Notes under the pieces: generated by a model
What the model was told of the DNA's origin: nothing
Database searches by the model: none
The model's input: the letters and a program-made list of their open reading frames with translations, nothing else
Shown: one piece after another, positions 46,346 to 56,487 of the stretch
Layout: every line of letters begins with the position of its first letter
Numbering within the stretch: the stretch's first letter is position 1
Program-made: the position numbers and the translations under genes
From: Candidatus Ruthturnera sp. Tsphm01
GTDB lineage: Bacteria > Pseudomonadota > Gammaproteobacteria > PS1 > Pseudothioglobaceae
Direction of reading: 5' to 3'
DNA length: 64,000 nucleotides
Assembly (NCBI GenBank): GCA_030142985.1
Contig: CP125320.1
Span: 501,639 to 565,638 of the forward strand

Positions 46346-47518
46346 CTACTTCTCGTTAAGAGCACCACCAAAACCACGTGTAACTGGCTTGGTTAAATAA
46401 GAAAATAAAGAGCGCCTTCCTACCTTAATATCAATCGTAGCTGACATGCCTAGTTTAACCTTAATCGTACTAGATTTAGCATTATTTTCATGCTCTGGTC
46501 CTTCAATTTTAACATTTACTTGATAAAAGGTTATTTGCTTTCCCGAAGGGGTTTTGTCCAATAGGGTGTCTGAACTGATGTAATTCAGTGTACCTTTTAA
46601 ACCACCGAAAATAGTATAATCAAACGCATCAAGTTTAATCACTACTGGCATGCCTAATTTTAGTCTACCAATATCAACAGGACTAATTTTTACCTCTAAT
46701 ATAGTACCACCTTGAGAAGGGGATACTTCCATCAATTGATCGCCAGCACGTAAGACACCTCCAACAGTCGTTACCTTTAACTCTTTAACAATGCCTGACA
46801 CAGGTGAATGAATATCAGTATATCCTAGAACGCTTTTTTGTTTTTTGAGTTTATATAGATTTTTAGCTAACTCACCCTCTAACTTTTCAATCTCAGTACT
46901 GGATTTTTCGTAATAATTGTTTTTAGTATCTACCACCCTACGCCTAAAATCCAATACTTTTTGCCTTGCTTTTAAAACTTCTAATTGACTAACATCACCT
47001 GTTTTTTCTAAACTTTGAATAATTTCCCACTCTTTATTGCTTATCGAAAGACTTTCTTCTAATATGGATACTTCTTGATCTAAAGAGCGTTTTTTCTGGA
47101 TATACAAAGACCTTTGTGCATTCATAAAATCAGGATATTTTTGGGTTAATTCATCAAATACAATAGGTTTTTCTAAAATCTCTGCATTGGCTCTTGCTAG
47201 CGCTGATTTTAAATGTGCCACTTGAGATCTTACTTCATAGTAGCCTGCCTGCGCACGATCTTTTTCAAGTGTTGCTAGAAGCTGACCTTTTTTAACGTAA
47301 TCACCTTTATTGACTAGTAATCTAGATAAAACACCACCATCAGCTACTTGAATAATTTGGTTACTACCATTAGCAACTACCTTGCCTAGAGAAGAGCGCA
47401 CCGTCTCATCAATATCAAATAACGATGCCCACAATATAAAAGCAATAAAGCCACCTAATAAAACATAAACAACCGAAAATGAATGTTCAATTTTGAGTAA
47501 AAATTTCTCTAAATTCAT
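46346..47518 (-). CDS. Type I secretion periplasmic adaptor (HlyD/LapC family)
   Basis: It links the inner-membrane ABC exporter to the outer-membrane channel. The 390 residues have one N-terminal membrane helix (VVYVLLGGFIAFILWASLF), lipoyl halves (IQVADGGVLSRLLVNKGDYV and GYTDIHSPVSGIVKELKV), a long coiled coil between them (about 100-210) and the beta-barrel end (LKLGMPVVIKLDAFDY, VKLGMSATIDI). It overlaps the exporter gene by four bases. Confidence 0.93.
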   Translation of the reverse strand: MNLEKFLLKIEHSFSVVYVLLGGFIAFILWASLFDIDETVRSSLGKVVANGSNQIIQVADGGVLSRLLVNKGDYVKKGQLLATLEKDRAQAGYYEVRSQVAHLKSALARANAEILEKPIVFDELTQKYPDFMNAQRSLYIQKKRSLDQEVSILEESLSISNKEWEIIQSLEKTGDVSQLEVLKARQKVLDFRRRVVDTKNNYYEKSSTEIEKLEGELAKNLYKLKKQKSVLGYTDIHSPVSGIVKELKVTTVGGVLRAGDQLMEVSPSQGGTILEVKISPVDIGRLKLGMPVVIKLDAFDYTIFGGLKGTLNYISSDTLLDKTPSGKQITFYQVNVKIEGPEHENNAKSSTIKVKLGMSATIDIKVGRRSLFSYLTKPVTRGFGGALNEK

Positions 47519-49608
47519 GATTTGACCTCTTTTGCTTTGCTAGAAAGTTGAGCAATTACATCAGCCTTTGGTCCATCCATCACTATTTGATTTTTATTAA
47601 CCACAATTAAGCGATCAACCAATTCTATCATTTCCATTTTATGTGTTACCAATACCAATATGTCTTCTGCTTTTATTGTTCGCTTGAACATATTAATTAA
47701 CAATACTTCTAAATTGCGATCAACAGATGCGGTTGGTTCATCTAATAGCCATATTTTAGGTGCACGCAAAACTACCCGAGTTAAATTAAGTAATTGCTTT
47801 TGTCCACCAGATAGACCCAAACCACCTTCAAATATTTCTTGCTCTAACCCTTTTTCGGTAGAAGAGATAACACTATCTAAAAAGCCTGTCAATTTAGCTA
47901 CCTCTAAAATCTTATCATCACCTGGATCAACCAAACCTAAAATTAAATTTTCTCTAATCGTGCCTTTAAATAACCGCCCTTCTTGTTGTAAAAAACCAAT
48001 TTTTTCGGCTAAAACGGGTTTTGAGATATGAGCCAAATCAATGTCATCTAATAAAACTCGACCAGAGTCGGGCTTATACATGCCACTTAATATACGTAAT
48101 AACGATGTTTTCCCAGAGCCGATAGGACCTAAAACACCAATTTTTTCACCTGGGTTAATCTTCATTTCTGGCAAAACTAAGGCCACCTTTTCGCCATAAT
48201 TTATTTGTGTTGTTGCTTCAATATTGAATTCACCACGTAGGTTTTCAGGCACAATGGGTGAGTCAACACCATCATGGTCACATTTCAAATCCCAGATTAC
48301 ATCTAGCGACCTAATTGCTGATTTTGTGTTTGCCCATTGCACTAAATGAGATGGAATTTGCGCAACAGGCGCTAAAATCCGACCTGACAAAATAGAACAA
48401 GCAATCAATCCACCCATTGTTAAGCCCCCACTACCAATTAATAATGCGCCTAATGCCACCATTAATACAAATGAAGATTGTTGGAAAAATGCCACCATAT
48501 ACTGGGATTGGTCAGTCATTCTCTTCATCTCTAAATCATAACCACGACCCTCATCGGTGACATTCATCCAATTAGAAAGCATGCGCCAACCACCTTGACC
48601 AGATTTAATCGTCTCAGCGCCTTCAACCGACTCCACTAACAAGCCTACTTTAAGATTAACAGATTCATTAATATTATCTGCTAGAATTTCTATTTTTTTA
48701 TGGAAATATAAGCCTGTTAAGGTTGCTATAATAAAAAACGTCGTAGGCAACAAGGCCAAATAACCACCAATAGCAGCAATTAATAAAATATAGAACAGCA
48801 CAAACGGCACATCAACTACCAAATAAGTCGTAATGGCAGATAAAAAACTACGCACCGATTCATAACCCCGCATTTGTGAAGCCAAATTACCCACACTCTT
48901 TGGCAATTGGTCCATGCGTAATGCTAAAAATCGTTTATACACATCTCTAGACAAGCGCCTATCTATATTATCAATTAACTTTTCATACAGCCCTGCTCGC
49001 ACCAGTTTAGCAATAAAATCTAGTACTATCATTACCAATACACCTATTGTCAGTACCAGTAAAGTTTGCATCGCACCTGTTGGTACAACACGATCATAAA
49101 TCTGCATAGCATAAAAAGCACTAGCAACAGCTAAAGTATTAATCAGAACACCTGCTAAAGAGGCGTCAATTAACCATTTTTTGTGGGTAATTAATTCAGT
49201 TTTAACCATTTGAAAAATTCGACTATTGTTTACGTCAAACTTTTTCTTCATTTTTATGCCAAAAACCTCATACTTGTTCAAGTCGTCAAGTACTACTTCT
49301 AGCCAAGTGCTTTGCTCTTTAGAAAACCATTCTGCTACCCATTCGCCTTTGGCATTATAACTTTTAAGAATACCCCACTGTTGAAATTCGTCAAAAATTA
49401 ATAAGGGCAACAAAGAAGGGTCATTAATAGATTTTAATGTCTTAGGGTTGGGAATTAATAATGCATGACATATATTACGCAACATTGCCAATTTTTCAAT
49501 TGAGGCGTTGTGTTTATCCTCAATAACTTGCTGTAATTCTACTGTATCAAAACGAGATCTTTGCAGTTGTGATAAACGCTGCAAACTGAATAATAAACTT
49601 TGTTCCAT
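47515..49608 (-). CDS. Type I secretion ABC transporter (LapB type)
   Basis: Inner-membrane exporter, 697 residues. An N-terminal C39-like domain comes first (about 1-130), without a visible catalytic Cys, as in LapB-type exporters. The membrane domain follows (LIDASLAGVLINTLAVASAF), then the ATPase: Walker A GPIGSGKTSLL, signature LGLSGGQKQL, Walker B IWLLDEPTAS and VTHKMEM. It powers secretion of the large protein at 51.9-55.9 kb through the TolC-type channel. Confidence 0.94.
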   Translation of the reverse strand: MEQSLLFSLQRLSQLQRSRFDTVELQQVIEDKHNASIEKLAMLRNICHALLIPNPKTLKSINDPSLLPLLIFDEFQQWGILKSYNAKGEWVAEWFSKEQSTWLEVVLDDLNKYEVFGIKMKKKFDVNNSRIFQMVKTELITHKKWLIDASLAGVLINTLAVASAFYAMQIYDRVVPTGAMQTLLVLTIGVLVMIVLDFIAKLVRAGLYEKLIDNIDRRLSRDVYKRFLALRMDQLPKSVGNLASQMRGYESVRSFLSAITTYLVVDVPFVLFYILLIAAIGGYLALLPTTFFIIATLTGLYFHKKIEILADNINESVNLKVGLLVESVEGAETIKSGQGGWRMLSNWMNVTDEGRGYDLEMKRMTDQSQYMVAFFQQSSFVLMVALGALLIGSGGLTMGGLIACSILSGRILAPVAQIPSHLVQWANTKSAIRSLDVIWDLKCDHDGVDSPIVPENLRGEFNIEATTQINYGEKVALVLPEMKINPGEKIGVLGPIGSGKTSLLRILSGMYKPDSGRVLLDDIDLAHISKPVLAEKIGFLQQEGRLFKGTIRENLILGLVDPGDDKILEVAKLTGFLDSVISSTEKGLEQEIFEGGLGLSGGQKQLLNLTRVVLRAPKIWLLDEPTASVDRNLEVLLINMFKRTIKAEDILVLVTHKMEMIELVDRLIVVNKNQIVMDGPKADVIAQLSSKAKEVKS

Positions 49609-49625
49609 ATTTATACTACCAAAGA

Positions 49626-49871
49626 CTATTTAAAAAATTTAGAAGTAATACTTCTTTGCACGACACCCAACACAGGTAAAGAGTTATTATTCTTTAAAAG
49701 TTGTGCTGGATAAACTTTATTTAAAAAATCTGCACTAATTTTAGCAATAAATAATGCTTTACTACTTGATTTTGATTGATCATTTTGATTTGTAAAAATT
49801 TTACCAAAAGAACATGTTGAAGGCACCGTGGCAACTACATCTAGCGCTAAAATATACTTGATTAAACCCAT
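49626..49871 (-). CDS. Small protein between TolC-type and exporter genes, function unknown
   Basis: Open frame of 81 codons from ATG 49871 (MGLIKYILALDVVATVPSTC), extendable to 49919. The order and strand fit the secretion operon. I see no known motif and no good ribosome binding site, so it may be a short real gene or chance. Confidence 0.35.
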   Translation of the reverse strand: MGLIKYILALDVVATVPSTCSFGKIFTNQNDQSKSSSKALFIAKISADFLNKVYPAQLLKNNNSLPVLGVVQRSITSKFFK

Positions 49872-50080
49872 ATTATTTATAAAACCGTCAAAACGGAGTA
49901 AATTATAACGCCATAACACTTATTGATGTATTTTTTTTCACCTTCTTCATTTGCTTCAAATAATCCTCTTTCTAGTATTGTTTTTTGCGCCATATAATTT
50001 TTTTTTATTAGTTCGATTATTGTTAAGAAAAGTCTTTGTATTTAGTTTAATTTACGCTCTCATATTTTCTCATTAAAATT

Positions 50081-50389
50081 TTATTGATTTTTTTCATCTT
50101 TTTCAATACTATTTATTTTGCTTTGATTGCTTTTAACATCCTTAGATTCAGTGATTTTATTAAGGTATTGATATTGAGAATTGATATTATTTTTACGCCA
50201 CACACTTTTATTTAAAACGTTGGGTGTTGTTTTAACGACTTTGTTTTGCTCTTCACTTGTAACCAGCGCTTCTTTTATCTTAGTTTGTTTTTGTGTGATA
50301 TTACTTTGTTTTTTATTTTGCTCTTGTTTAGTGCTATTCTTCTCTTTTTTCGTAATTTTTTCTACCCGTTTTGTTTTTATGATATTTTT
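50081..50389 (-). other. In-frame open extension after the TolC-type stop
   Basis: Directly after the TAA of the TolC-type gene (50390-50392) the same frame stays open for 102 codons to a TAA at 50081-50083. It is rich in Lys, Gln and Asn (VEKITKKEKNSTKQEQNKKQ; VWRKNNINSQYQYLNKITES). The 470-base gap between the genes is thus mostly former coding sequence or a readthrough tail; no start codon or ribosome binding site begins it. The rest, 49920-50080, shows nothing clear. Confidence 0.55.
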
Positions 50390-51928
50390 TTAAAAAACAA
50401 ATTTGGTTGACTTTTCATGACTATTATTTTCTTCTTTGTCAAGAAGTTCTACAAACTTTATAAAATCCCTTTTCTTTAAAGATGACTTGAAATTTTGAGT
50501 ACTATCAATATCAAAATACCAAATAACTCTTTCTACTGGTTTTTCATCAGGTATAACAAAATTTAGCATTTTATCAATAGTATTCCATTTCTCTTTAGGG
50601 CTAATTGTTGGATGCCATAATATCTTATCTACACGGTTAAATGCCAAACTCTCATTAATAGAAGAACCGATGTCTTCAACATAGACGAAAATACGCCAAT
50701 TTGACAGTATCATTTCTCTGTAAACACCTGCTAGTTGGGACTCTAATTGAGAAACTTCACGAATAGAGTTCATAACCTCCTGCCATGTCTTTCTACCTGC
50801 TAAGAATTGTCGATAATAGGACTTTCGTACTTTTTTTGTATTGGTTAGTGACGACTCAAGCAATGCTTCTTGCTTTTTCAAAGAGATAGAAGACATCCAA
50901 TCTAGCTCAATTTGTTGTGTTACTTTATTTTCTTCATCTATAATTTTTGCTTGTAATGACTGATAACGACTCTTAATTTGTCTGGTTTGTGAAAAATTAG
51001 ACAACCCTGCGCCAAAGTTACTATTAAATTCAATAAAAACACGGTCTTCAGTTTTGGCATCTTCTTTAATAAAACTACCCCACTGACGCTCAAATTTAAG
51101 ATTAACACCTGGATAAAGTTTGGCACGACTTTGATCTAGTTCAGCATTAATTACCAATATTTCTGCTCTAATTTGCTTAATTCTAGGGTTGATTAATAAT
51201 GCTCTTTTATTTAACTTACTTTGATTGTTTTCAAACTTAACAATACTAAAATCTCTAACCAAATTTTTTGGATCTAGAGAGATGCCTAATAGTTCTTCTA
51301 AATAAAGCAAACTACTTTCATGTTGAATAATAGCTGCATTAAGACCAGCATCCGCCTGAGTTGAACGTGAGTTTGCTAAATTTAAATCATTTCTAGAAGA
51401 CAGACCTTGTTTAATACGACGTCTTAGACGAGCGCGTAATATATCATGTTCTTCTTTGCTCTTACTATATGACTCTTTTTTTAAATAACTGTCATACCAC
51501 CTACTGTAAGCATCGATTACTCTTAAAGCTAAATTTTGTTGTGCGGCCTTAGTTGATGCTTGAGCTGATAAAAGCTGAGCTCTTGATTTTGCCAAGCCTG
51601 CATCAATAAGCCCGCCCGCCCAAAGTGGCTGTGTTAAACTAATGATCGAAACACGGCTATCTCCTTTGCTATAACTAGAATCTGTACTAGAACTGTTAAC
51701 TTGACTTACTGAAAAATTAGGCGTTGGAAAGTATTGCCATTTAGCACCAATAATCTCATCTTTAGCAGCATTCTCTAAAAAAATATTACTTTTAATAGAG
51801 GGGTGATAGGCGATTGCCTTATTGACTAAATTAGATAAATTAAACTCACCTTTTGATTGCTCTTGTGCACTCACACCACCAAGGAAAAAGCCAAAAAAAA
51901 ATAATAATATAACCGTTCTTTTAATCAT
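50390..51928 (-). CDS. Type I secretion outer-membrane channel (TolC/LapE type)
   Basis: Outer-membrane factor that completes the type I export channel. The signal peptide is MIKRTVILLFFFGFFLGGVSA. The TolC-like helical barrel shows KAIAYHPSIKSN, LTQPLWAGGLIDAGLAKSRA, RRRIKQGLSSRNDLNLANSR and RQFLAGRKTWQEVMNSIREV. The 512 residues exceed the usual 450: a tail of about 80 residues (IWYFDIDSTQNFKSSLKKRD) follows the barrel, and the frame remains open beyond its TAA. It starts 8 bases after the large secreted-protein gene. Confidence 0.92.
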   Translation of the reverse strand: MIKRTVILLFFFGFFLGGVSAQEQSKGEFNLSNLVNKAIAYHPSIKSNIFLENAAKDEIIGAKWQYFPTPNFSVSQVNSSSTDSSYSKGDSRVSIISLTQPLWAGGLIDAGLAKSRAQLLSAQASTKAAQQNLALRVIDAYSRWYDSYLKKESYSKSKEEHDILRARLRRRIKQGLSSRNDLNLANSRSTQADAGLNAAIIQHESSLLYLEELLGISLDPKNLVRDFSIVKFENNQSKLNKRALLINPRIKQIRAEILVINAELDQSRAKLYPGVNLKFERQWGSFIKEDAKTEDRVFIEFNSNFGAGLSNFSQTRQIKSRYQSLQAKIIDEENKVTQQIELDWMSSISLKKQEALLESSLTNTKKVRKSYYRQFLAGRKTWQEVMNSIREVSQLESQLAGVYREMILSNWRIFVYVEDIGSSINESLAFNRVDKILWHPTISPKEKWNTIDKMLNFVIPDEKPVERVIWYFDIDSTQNFKSSLKKRDFIKFVELLDKEENNSHEKSTKFVF

Positions 51929-51936
51929 TTTAACGG

Positions 51937-54900
51937 TTACAACACAATTAAATTATCTGCCTGCAAGTCACTCAGGGTAATTGCCACACTACCTGTATTT
52001 TGCAAAGTAATAGAAATATCAGAAACAAAAGTTCCACCACTGCCACTAGAATCACTGCCGTTGGCATCAATATTTAAAGTGGTTGTAGTGCCTGAATGCG
52101 ACACTTGGATATAATGATTCAAATCTTCACTACTTGTATAGGATAGTAAATCCTTAAGATCTAGTTTGTCGCCACCACTGCCTATTTTAAAATCAGTAAT
52201 AGTGTCATTGCCATCAGTAATAGCATTGTAATCAAAGGTATCAATACCACCATTTCCTGTAAGTATGTCATTACCTAAACCTCCTATAAAAGTGTCGCTA
52301 GAACTTGTGCCAATTAATGAAGCATCAGCATCTTTTGTGCCAATTTTTAAATTATCAACCACATTACCCGCTCTGTCTTTTAGATGAAAATTATCGCTAT
52401 TAGGCCTAACATAGCTTATTTCAATAGCACTAACGTCATCAACTGTATCTCGAACAGAAAGATATACCTTATTATCATTAGTTTTCACTCGAGTAACTTT
52501 GTTATTCTCAATAGTAAACGCATCTATTGCAGCGCTACTTGTTGTGTTAATGAAATATAAGTCTTCGCTAAAAATTAAAATAATCGTGTTACCACTACCC
52601 TCTGTTAATTGATATTCTGGCGCAATACTATCAACAATAACTTTATAATTAATTTTAAAAGTAGCCGTATTGCCAGCTTTGTCAGTTTGACGGACTATAA
52701 TGTCTCGCGCCTCATAGATGGTATTTTCCGCTAAACTGAAAGAATATTTAGTATCGCTAGTATCGCTAGGACTACCGCTATTACCTGCTGTCCAATCTTC
52801 ACCACCATTCAGTGAATACTCCCAAGTAGCATCTCTCTCTATATTACTTACTTCAACACTAGTAATACTAGTAACATAATCTGAAGTAGACGTGCCTGTA
52901 TCTATTAATGCAACACTCGGTGTGCCTACTTTCGCATCAACAGTAAAGTGTTTTAAATCCGACATATCACTCACATTGCCTGACTTGTCAATAATTTTAA
53001 CACCTAATTCATAAACCTTTCCATCTGCCGAACCATCAAGATTTAATGATACTGTCTTACTTCCATTAATAATATCTTGACTACTAATCTCAAAAAATCC
53101 TGTTAGCTTTTTTCCTTTGTTATAAAAAAACAAAGTATCTCCTGCAATAACGCCAATACCACTAATGTCAACGATAACACTTAGATAATTATCGTCCGTT
53201 ATTGCATTATCTTGCACCTCACCTGTAACATCTCCTATGTCATCAACAATACTACTGATGGTCGGCTTTGAAGGGGAAATATTATCAACACTATAGGTTT
53301 TACTCACTATATTGCCAATACTATTTCCTGCTTTGTCTTGTAAAGCCTTGGTGTTATCGCTTTGATTGTACGCTATACTAATTTCTGCTGATGCTGAAAT
53401 AACATTGCCTAAAATATAAATTAATACTTTTTCACCATTAATTTCAACCCTATCGATTATTTGATTATTACCATCAATACTGATAGTAAAAGATTCATTG
53501 TCAAAGGTAGCAGGTTTTATGATATCTTCATCAAACGTAAGCGTAATTTGGCTTTCTTTTACCACGTCGCTATCATCTTCAAAAATTCTTATGAAATCTA
53601 AATCATCATCTTCCTCATACACAGCTGATGTTGTGTCTATATCCCATTCCTTATTAGAGGTTTCTACACTTACATTTCCTGCTTTATCAGTTTGTCTAAC
53701 TTTAATTTGACCAGCTACATAAATGCCACTTTCTAAAACAATTGTTGTTGTGTCTTTTTCAGTAATTGCATTAGGAATCACTCTCCAAACACTACCACCA
53801 TCTAATAAATATTCTACTTTAGCGCCTTCCTCTATGTTTGAAATCACAAGCGTGTTATGGTTGGTAATATTATCTGAAGCATGTAAGCCTGTATCTTCTT
53901 GTAAGGCTAAACCTAGTTTCTCAACGCTAAAATCAAGTGTTAGTATATAAGTCTGAGAGAAACTTCCAGCATTGCCTGCTGCGTCAATTATTTTGACACT
54001 GAATGTATATTCTTTGTCATTATTATTACCAATCGTTGTTAAATCAAGAGTGACATTTATATAGTTATTTGTAATATTATCTGCAGTTAATTCAAATGTA
54101 CTGCCAAACTGAGAGTTGCCATCATTTATTTGAACGATATCACCTTTTTCCGCTTTACTGCCTTCTAATAAAATTTTCATTGTGACAGAAGTATCTTTGG
54201 TTGTATCACCACTATGAATCTTTCCTCTGCTATCAGTAATTTTTTCAATACTAGAAAATAGTGGTGCGGTACTATCCAAAGTGTAGTGTTGAACTGCAAT
54301 ACGACCGTTGATATTATTAAAAGTTGGGCTGGTTGCCGTATTATCTGTAATAGCAAACTGAATGGAGTTTTCACCTTCTTCTAAATCCACTGACCAAGAA
54401 ATAGCTAGCGTTTTAGTTGCAACAAAACTAGTAATATCAGTCCAACTGTCTCCACTATCAACACTACCCCAAAGTTTCTCATTATTTAGTGCTTGTGTTA
54501 AAGTGGCTGTAATATCTTGGGATAATACTCTAGTAATATAATTATCATCAGTGTCCCCAGAGGCAGAATAAGTAGTGTCGTCACTAATATTGATATTTCC
54601 AATTTGAGATTCAAAACTGTTAATAAAATTAGCGTCTATATCTGCATTTTCAGATTGTTCATTTGATTTTTCAGCACCTGCAATTAAATCATTTGCTACA
54701 TCTTGATTTAATTTATCATTAGTAATACCATTAGCCAATTCATTTAATACTTCATTAGTAGATTTTCGGACATCATTATTCCTGTTCCTAGTTTCCATGC
54801 CAGAAATGGCTGCCAAAGCATAACCTAATGCTTGTTCATCCTCAGTTGCATCAACATTGGTAAAATCATCATCTTTTTTAGTATTAACAAGTGCAGGCTT

Positions 54901-55878
54901 GGTGGTGATAATATCGCCATTCAAACCAAATGCTGTGGCAATATTTCCATTAGCAGCGCTAATCTCAGTAGAAGTAAAATCTGATAAATCAGTATCTGCA
55001 TTGCTACTATCTTGAAATAATTGACGTGTGGCTATTTCGGTTAACATATTAATATTAACAGTCATGTCATTGCCATTTGAACTAGTAATAGCACGTAAAT
55101 CTACGCTTAAGTCTTTGTTTTGACCTGTACCTTCATCTAAATAATCTGCATCAGAGTTTTCATCTTTCAAGCGAATAAGGATATTACCCGTGTAAGCTTT
55201 ATTGAATTTTATCGTAAACGAGCCATCGTCTTTAAAACTAGTTGTTGTTTTTAATATTTCTCCATTCTTATTGTAAACTTCAATTGTATAACCACTCACA
55301 TCAAAAACCTGCCCTGCACTAATACTACCTGAAATAGTAAATGTAGTTGAATCACTACTAAAACTGCCACTTGCCAATCCAAGCGCGCCTAGAGCGCCTG
55401 CACCTAAGGTTGATAATGACCATGAAGAATCTGGGCTAACATACGATTGATTTAAAAATTGTAATAACTCATCTTCACCAAAGGCTATCCCTTGGAGTAT
55501 TGACTTATCGCCATAAACATAAACCACTTCAGTGCCATCAACTAAAACCACAGACTGATTGCCAATCACATGATATAAAGCACCTGCAGAGGGCAGAGAA
55601 ACCACACAGCTCAAATCAACACAAATTGAAAAATAATCATCAAAAACAACAGTGGTAGAATCATCCAATAATAAAGTTAAATCATCACCTACTTTCTTTG
55701 CAATAACATCAAAATCTACATTTAGTATTTTATTATCTTGTTGAAAAATAATTTGATAAGCGTCGCCATGCTTAACCTGGATATGCTTGTCTTGAGCCTG
55801 ATTAACAACAATATTTTTCTGGTTTAGAGTGCCAGAATTAATTGCTTGTTGTGCTTTAATTTGTTGTTTGTCTTCCAC
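51937..55878 (-). CDS. Large type I secreted Ig-like/RTX protein (BapA/LapA-like adhesin)
   Basis: A 1313-residue extracellular protein without a Sec signal. Residues 1-150 resemble the BapA prefix domain (VKHGDAYQIIFQQDNKILNV, then a Cys pair in SICVDLSCVV). Next are a carboxypeptidase-like Ig domain (ISGSISAGQVFDVSGYTIEV) and several Ig-like repeats, including two SwmB-type ones ending ALQDKAGNSIG and HLKDRAGNVV. The C-terminus has an RTX piece (GGLGNDILTGNGGIDTFDY) and a type I signal (TGSVAITLSDLQADNLIVL). It is the first gene of its own secretion operon. Adhesin is the likeliest role; toxin or biofilm matrix is possible. Confidence 0.88.
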   Translation of the reverse strand: MEDKQQIKAQQAINSGTLNQKNIVVNQAQDKHIQVKHGDAYQIIFQQDNKILNVDFDVIAKKVGDDLTLLLDDSTTVVFDDYFSICVDLSCVVSLPSAGALYHVIGNQSVVLVDGTEVVYVYGDKSILQGIAFGEDELLQFLNQSYVSPDSSWSLSTLGAGALGALGLASGSFSSDSTTFTISGSISAGQVFDVSGYTIEVYNKNGEILKTTTSFKDDGSFTIKFNKAYTGNILIRLKDENSDADYLDEGTGQNKDLSVDLRAITSSNGNDMTVNINMLTEIATRQLFQDSSNADTDLSDFTSTEISAANGNIATAFGLNGDIITTKPALVNTKKDDDFTNVDATEDEQALGYALAAISGMETRNRNNDVRKSTNEVLNELANGITNDKLNQDVANDLIAGAEKSNEQSENADIDANFINSFESQIGNINISDDTTYSASGDTDDNYITRVLSQDITATLTQALNNEKLWGSVDSGDSWTDITSFVATKTLAISWSVDLEEGENSIQFAITDNTATSPTFNNINGRIAVQHYTLDSTAPLFSSIEKITDSRGKIHSGDTTKDTSVTMKILLEGSKAEKGDIVQINDGNSQFGSTFELTADNITNNYINVTLDLTTIGNNNDKEYTFSVKIIDAAGNAGSFSQTYILTLDFSVEKLGLALQEDTGLHASDNITNHNTLVISNIEEGAKVEYLLDGGSVWRVIPNAITEKDTTTIVLESGIYVAGQIKVRQTDKAGNVSVETSNKEWDIDTTSAVYEEDDDLDFIRIFEDDSDVVKESQITLTFDEDIIKPATFDNESFTISIDGNNQIIDRVEINGEKVLIYILGNVISASAEISIAYNQSDNTKALQDKAGNSIGNIVSKTYSVDNISPSKPTISSIVDDIGDVTGEVQDNAITDDNYLSVIVDISGIGVIAGDTLFFYNKGKKLTGFFEISSQDIINGSKTVSLNLDGSADGKVYELGVKIIDKSGNVSDMSDLKHFTVDAKVGTPSVALIDTGTSTSDYVTSITSVEVSNIERDATWEYSLNGGEDWTAGNSGSPSDTSDTKYSFSLAENTIYEARDIIVRQTDKAGNTATFKINYKVIVDSIAPEYQLTEGSGNTIILIFSEDLYFINTTSSAAIDAFTIENNKVTRVKTNDNKVYLSVRDTVDDVSAIEISYVRPNSDNFHLKDRAGNVVDNLKIGTKDADASLIGTSSSDTFIGGLGNDILTGNGGIDTFDYNAITDGNDTITDFKIGSGGDKLDLKDLLSYTSSEDLNHYIQVSHSGTTTTLNIDANGSDSSGSGGTFVSDISITLQNTGSVAITLSDLQADNLIVL

Positions 55879-55959
55879 TATATTCCCTTATAAAACTTGG
55901 ATAACTCTATACTTTCATTAGAATATGCACCCAAACTTAGTAAAATACTAAATTTCAGC

Positions 55960-55965
55960 ATTATA
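55960..55965 (-). promoter_or_regulatory. Possible -10 box of the secretion operon
   Basis: TATAAT on the minus strand, about 80 bases before the large gene, whose start is preceded by AAGGGAA. No convincing -35 box accompanies it. Confidence 0.35.
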
Positions 55966-56103
55966 CACAATCAAAAGTTTGTCAGTCTTTAATATAAAGC
56001 CTAAATATTTTCTGAAAAATAGAATTTAATTGCAATCCTCCCAAAAATTAATTTCTAACAAAAGTAGAATTTTTTTTTATAATAAAAACACAAGGAGATT
56101 CAA

Positions 56104-56272
56104 ATGAAAATAACACGTAAATCAGATCCACAAATCATGCAAATTCTTAATCAGGCAAAGTAGGCACACCAGTATCTGAACTATGCAGAGAACACGGCAT
56201 GAGTAGCACTCTAAACACGGTGGCATGGATGCCTCTATGATTGGCAGACTTAAAGAACTTGAGGCTATTTAA
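56104..56272 (+). pseudogene. IS3-type OrfA transposase remnant
   Basis: ATG 56104 with an intact AAGGAG reads MKITRKSDPQIMQILNQAK and hits a stop. A shifted frame continues GTPVSELCREHGMSS, and a third gives GGMDASMIGRLKELEAI. This is the helix-turn-helix OrfA of IS3-type elements with two frame breaks and a loss of the KWR.KY segment. No OrfB follows. Confidence 0.85.
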
Positions 56273-56334
56273 ACAATGAAGATTCTATTTTTAGCAGTGG
56301 TTAATTTTACAAATTTATTCTTGGCTTAATGTCT

Positions 56335-56487
56335 TTACTGCACAAAGTCATCAGCCTGATTAAAGCGATAGCCCTGTTTACCACTATTACGCTTAATCTC
56401 GCGTGAGATTGTAGTGTGTGATACGCTTACTCTTTAGCTATGGTTCTTCATGATTTTGCCATTCTTACGGGCAATCCACATGTTTTT
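56335..56487 (-). pseudogene. IS30-type transposase N-terminal remnant
   Basis: The minus strand reads KNGKIMKNHS, a stop, then VSVSHTTISREIKRNSGKQG and YRFNQADDFVQ to a TAA at 56337-56335. It matches the HTH region of IS30-family transposases. The catalytic part is gone. Between it and the IS3-type piece, and from 56490 to 56612, I see nothing else. Confidence 0.8.

Noticed and set aside
50181-50393. Plus-strand 70-codon frame in the gap after the TolC-type gene
   Set aside because: It is the complement of the Lys/Asn-rich extension and consists of Phe/Leu/Cys-rich runs without a ribosome binding site.
51937-55878. CRISPR or tandem DNA repeats in the large secreted-protein gene
   Set aside because: The repeats are at protein level (Ig-like domains) and too diverged in DNA to be an array; there are no spacer-like units.
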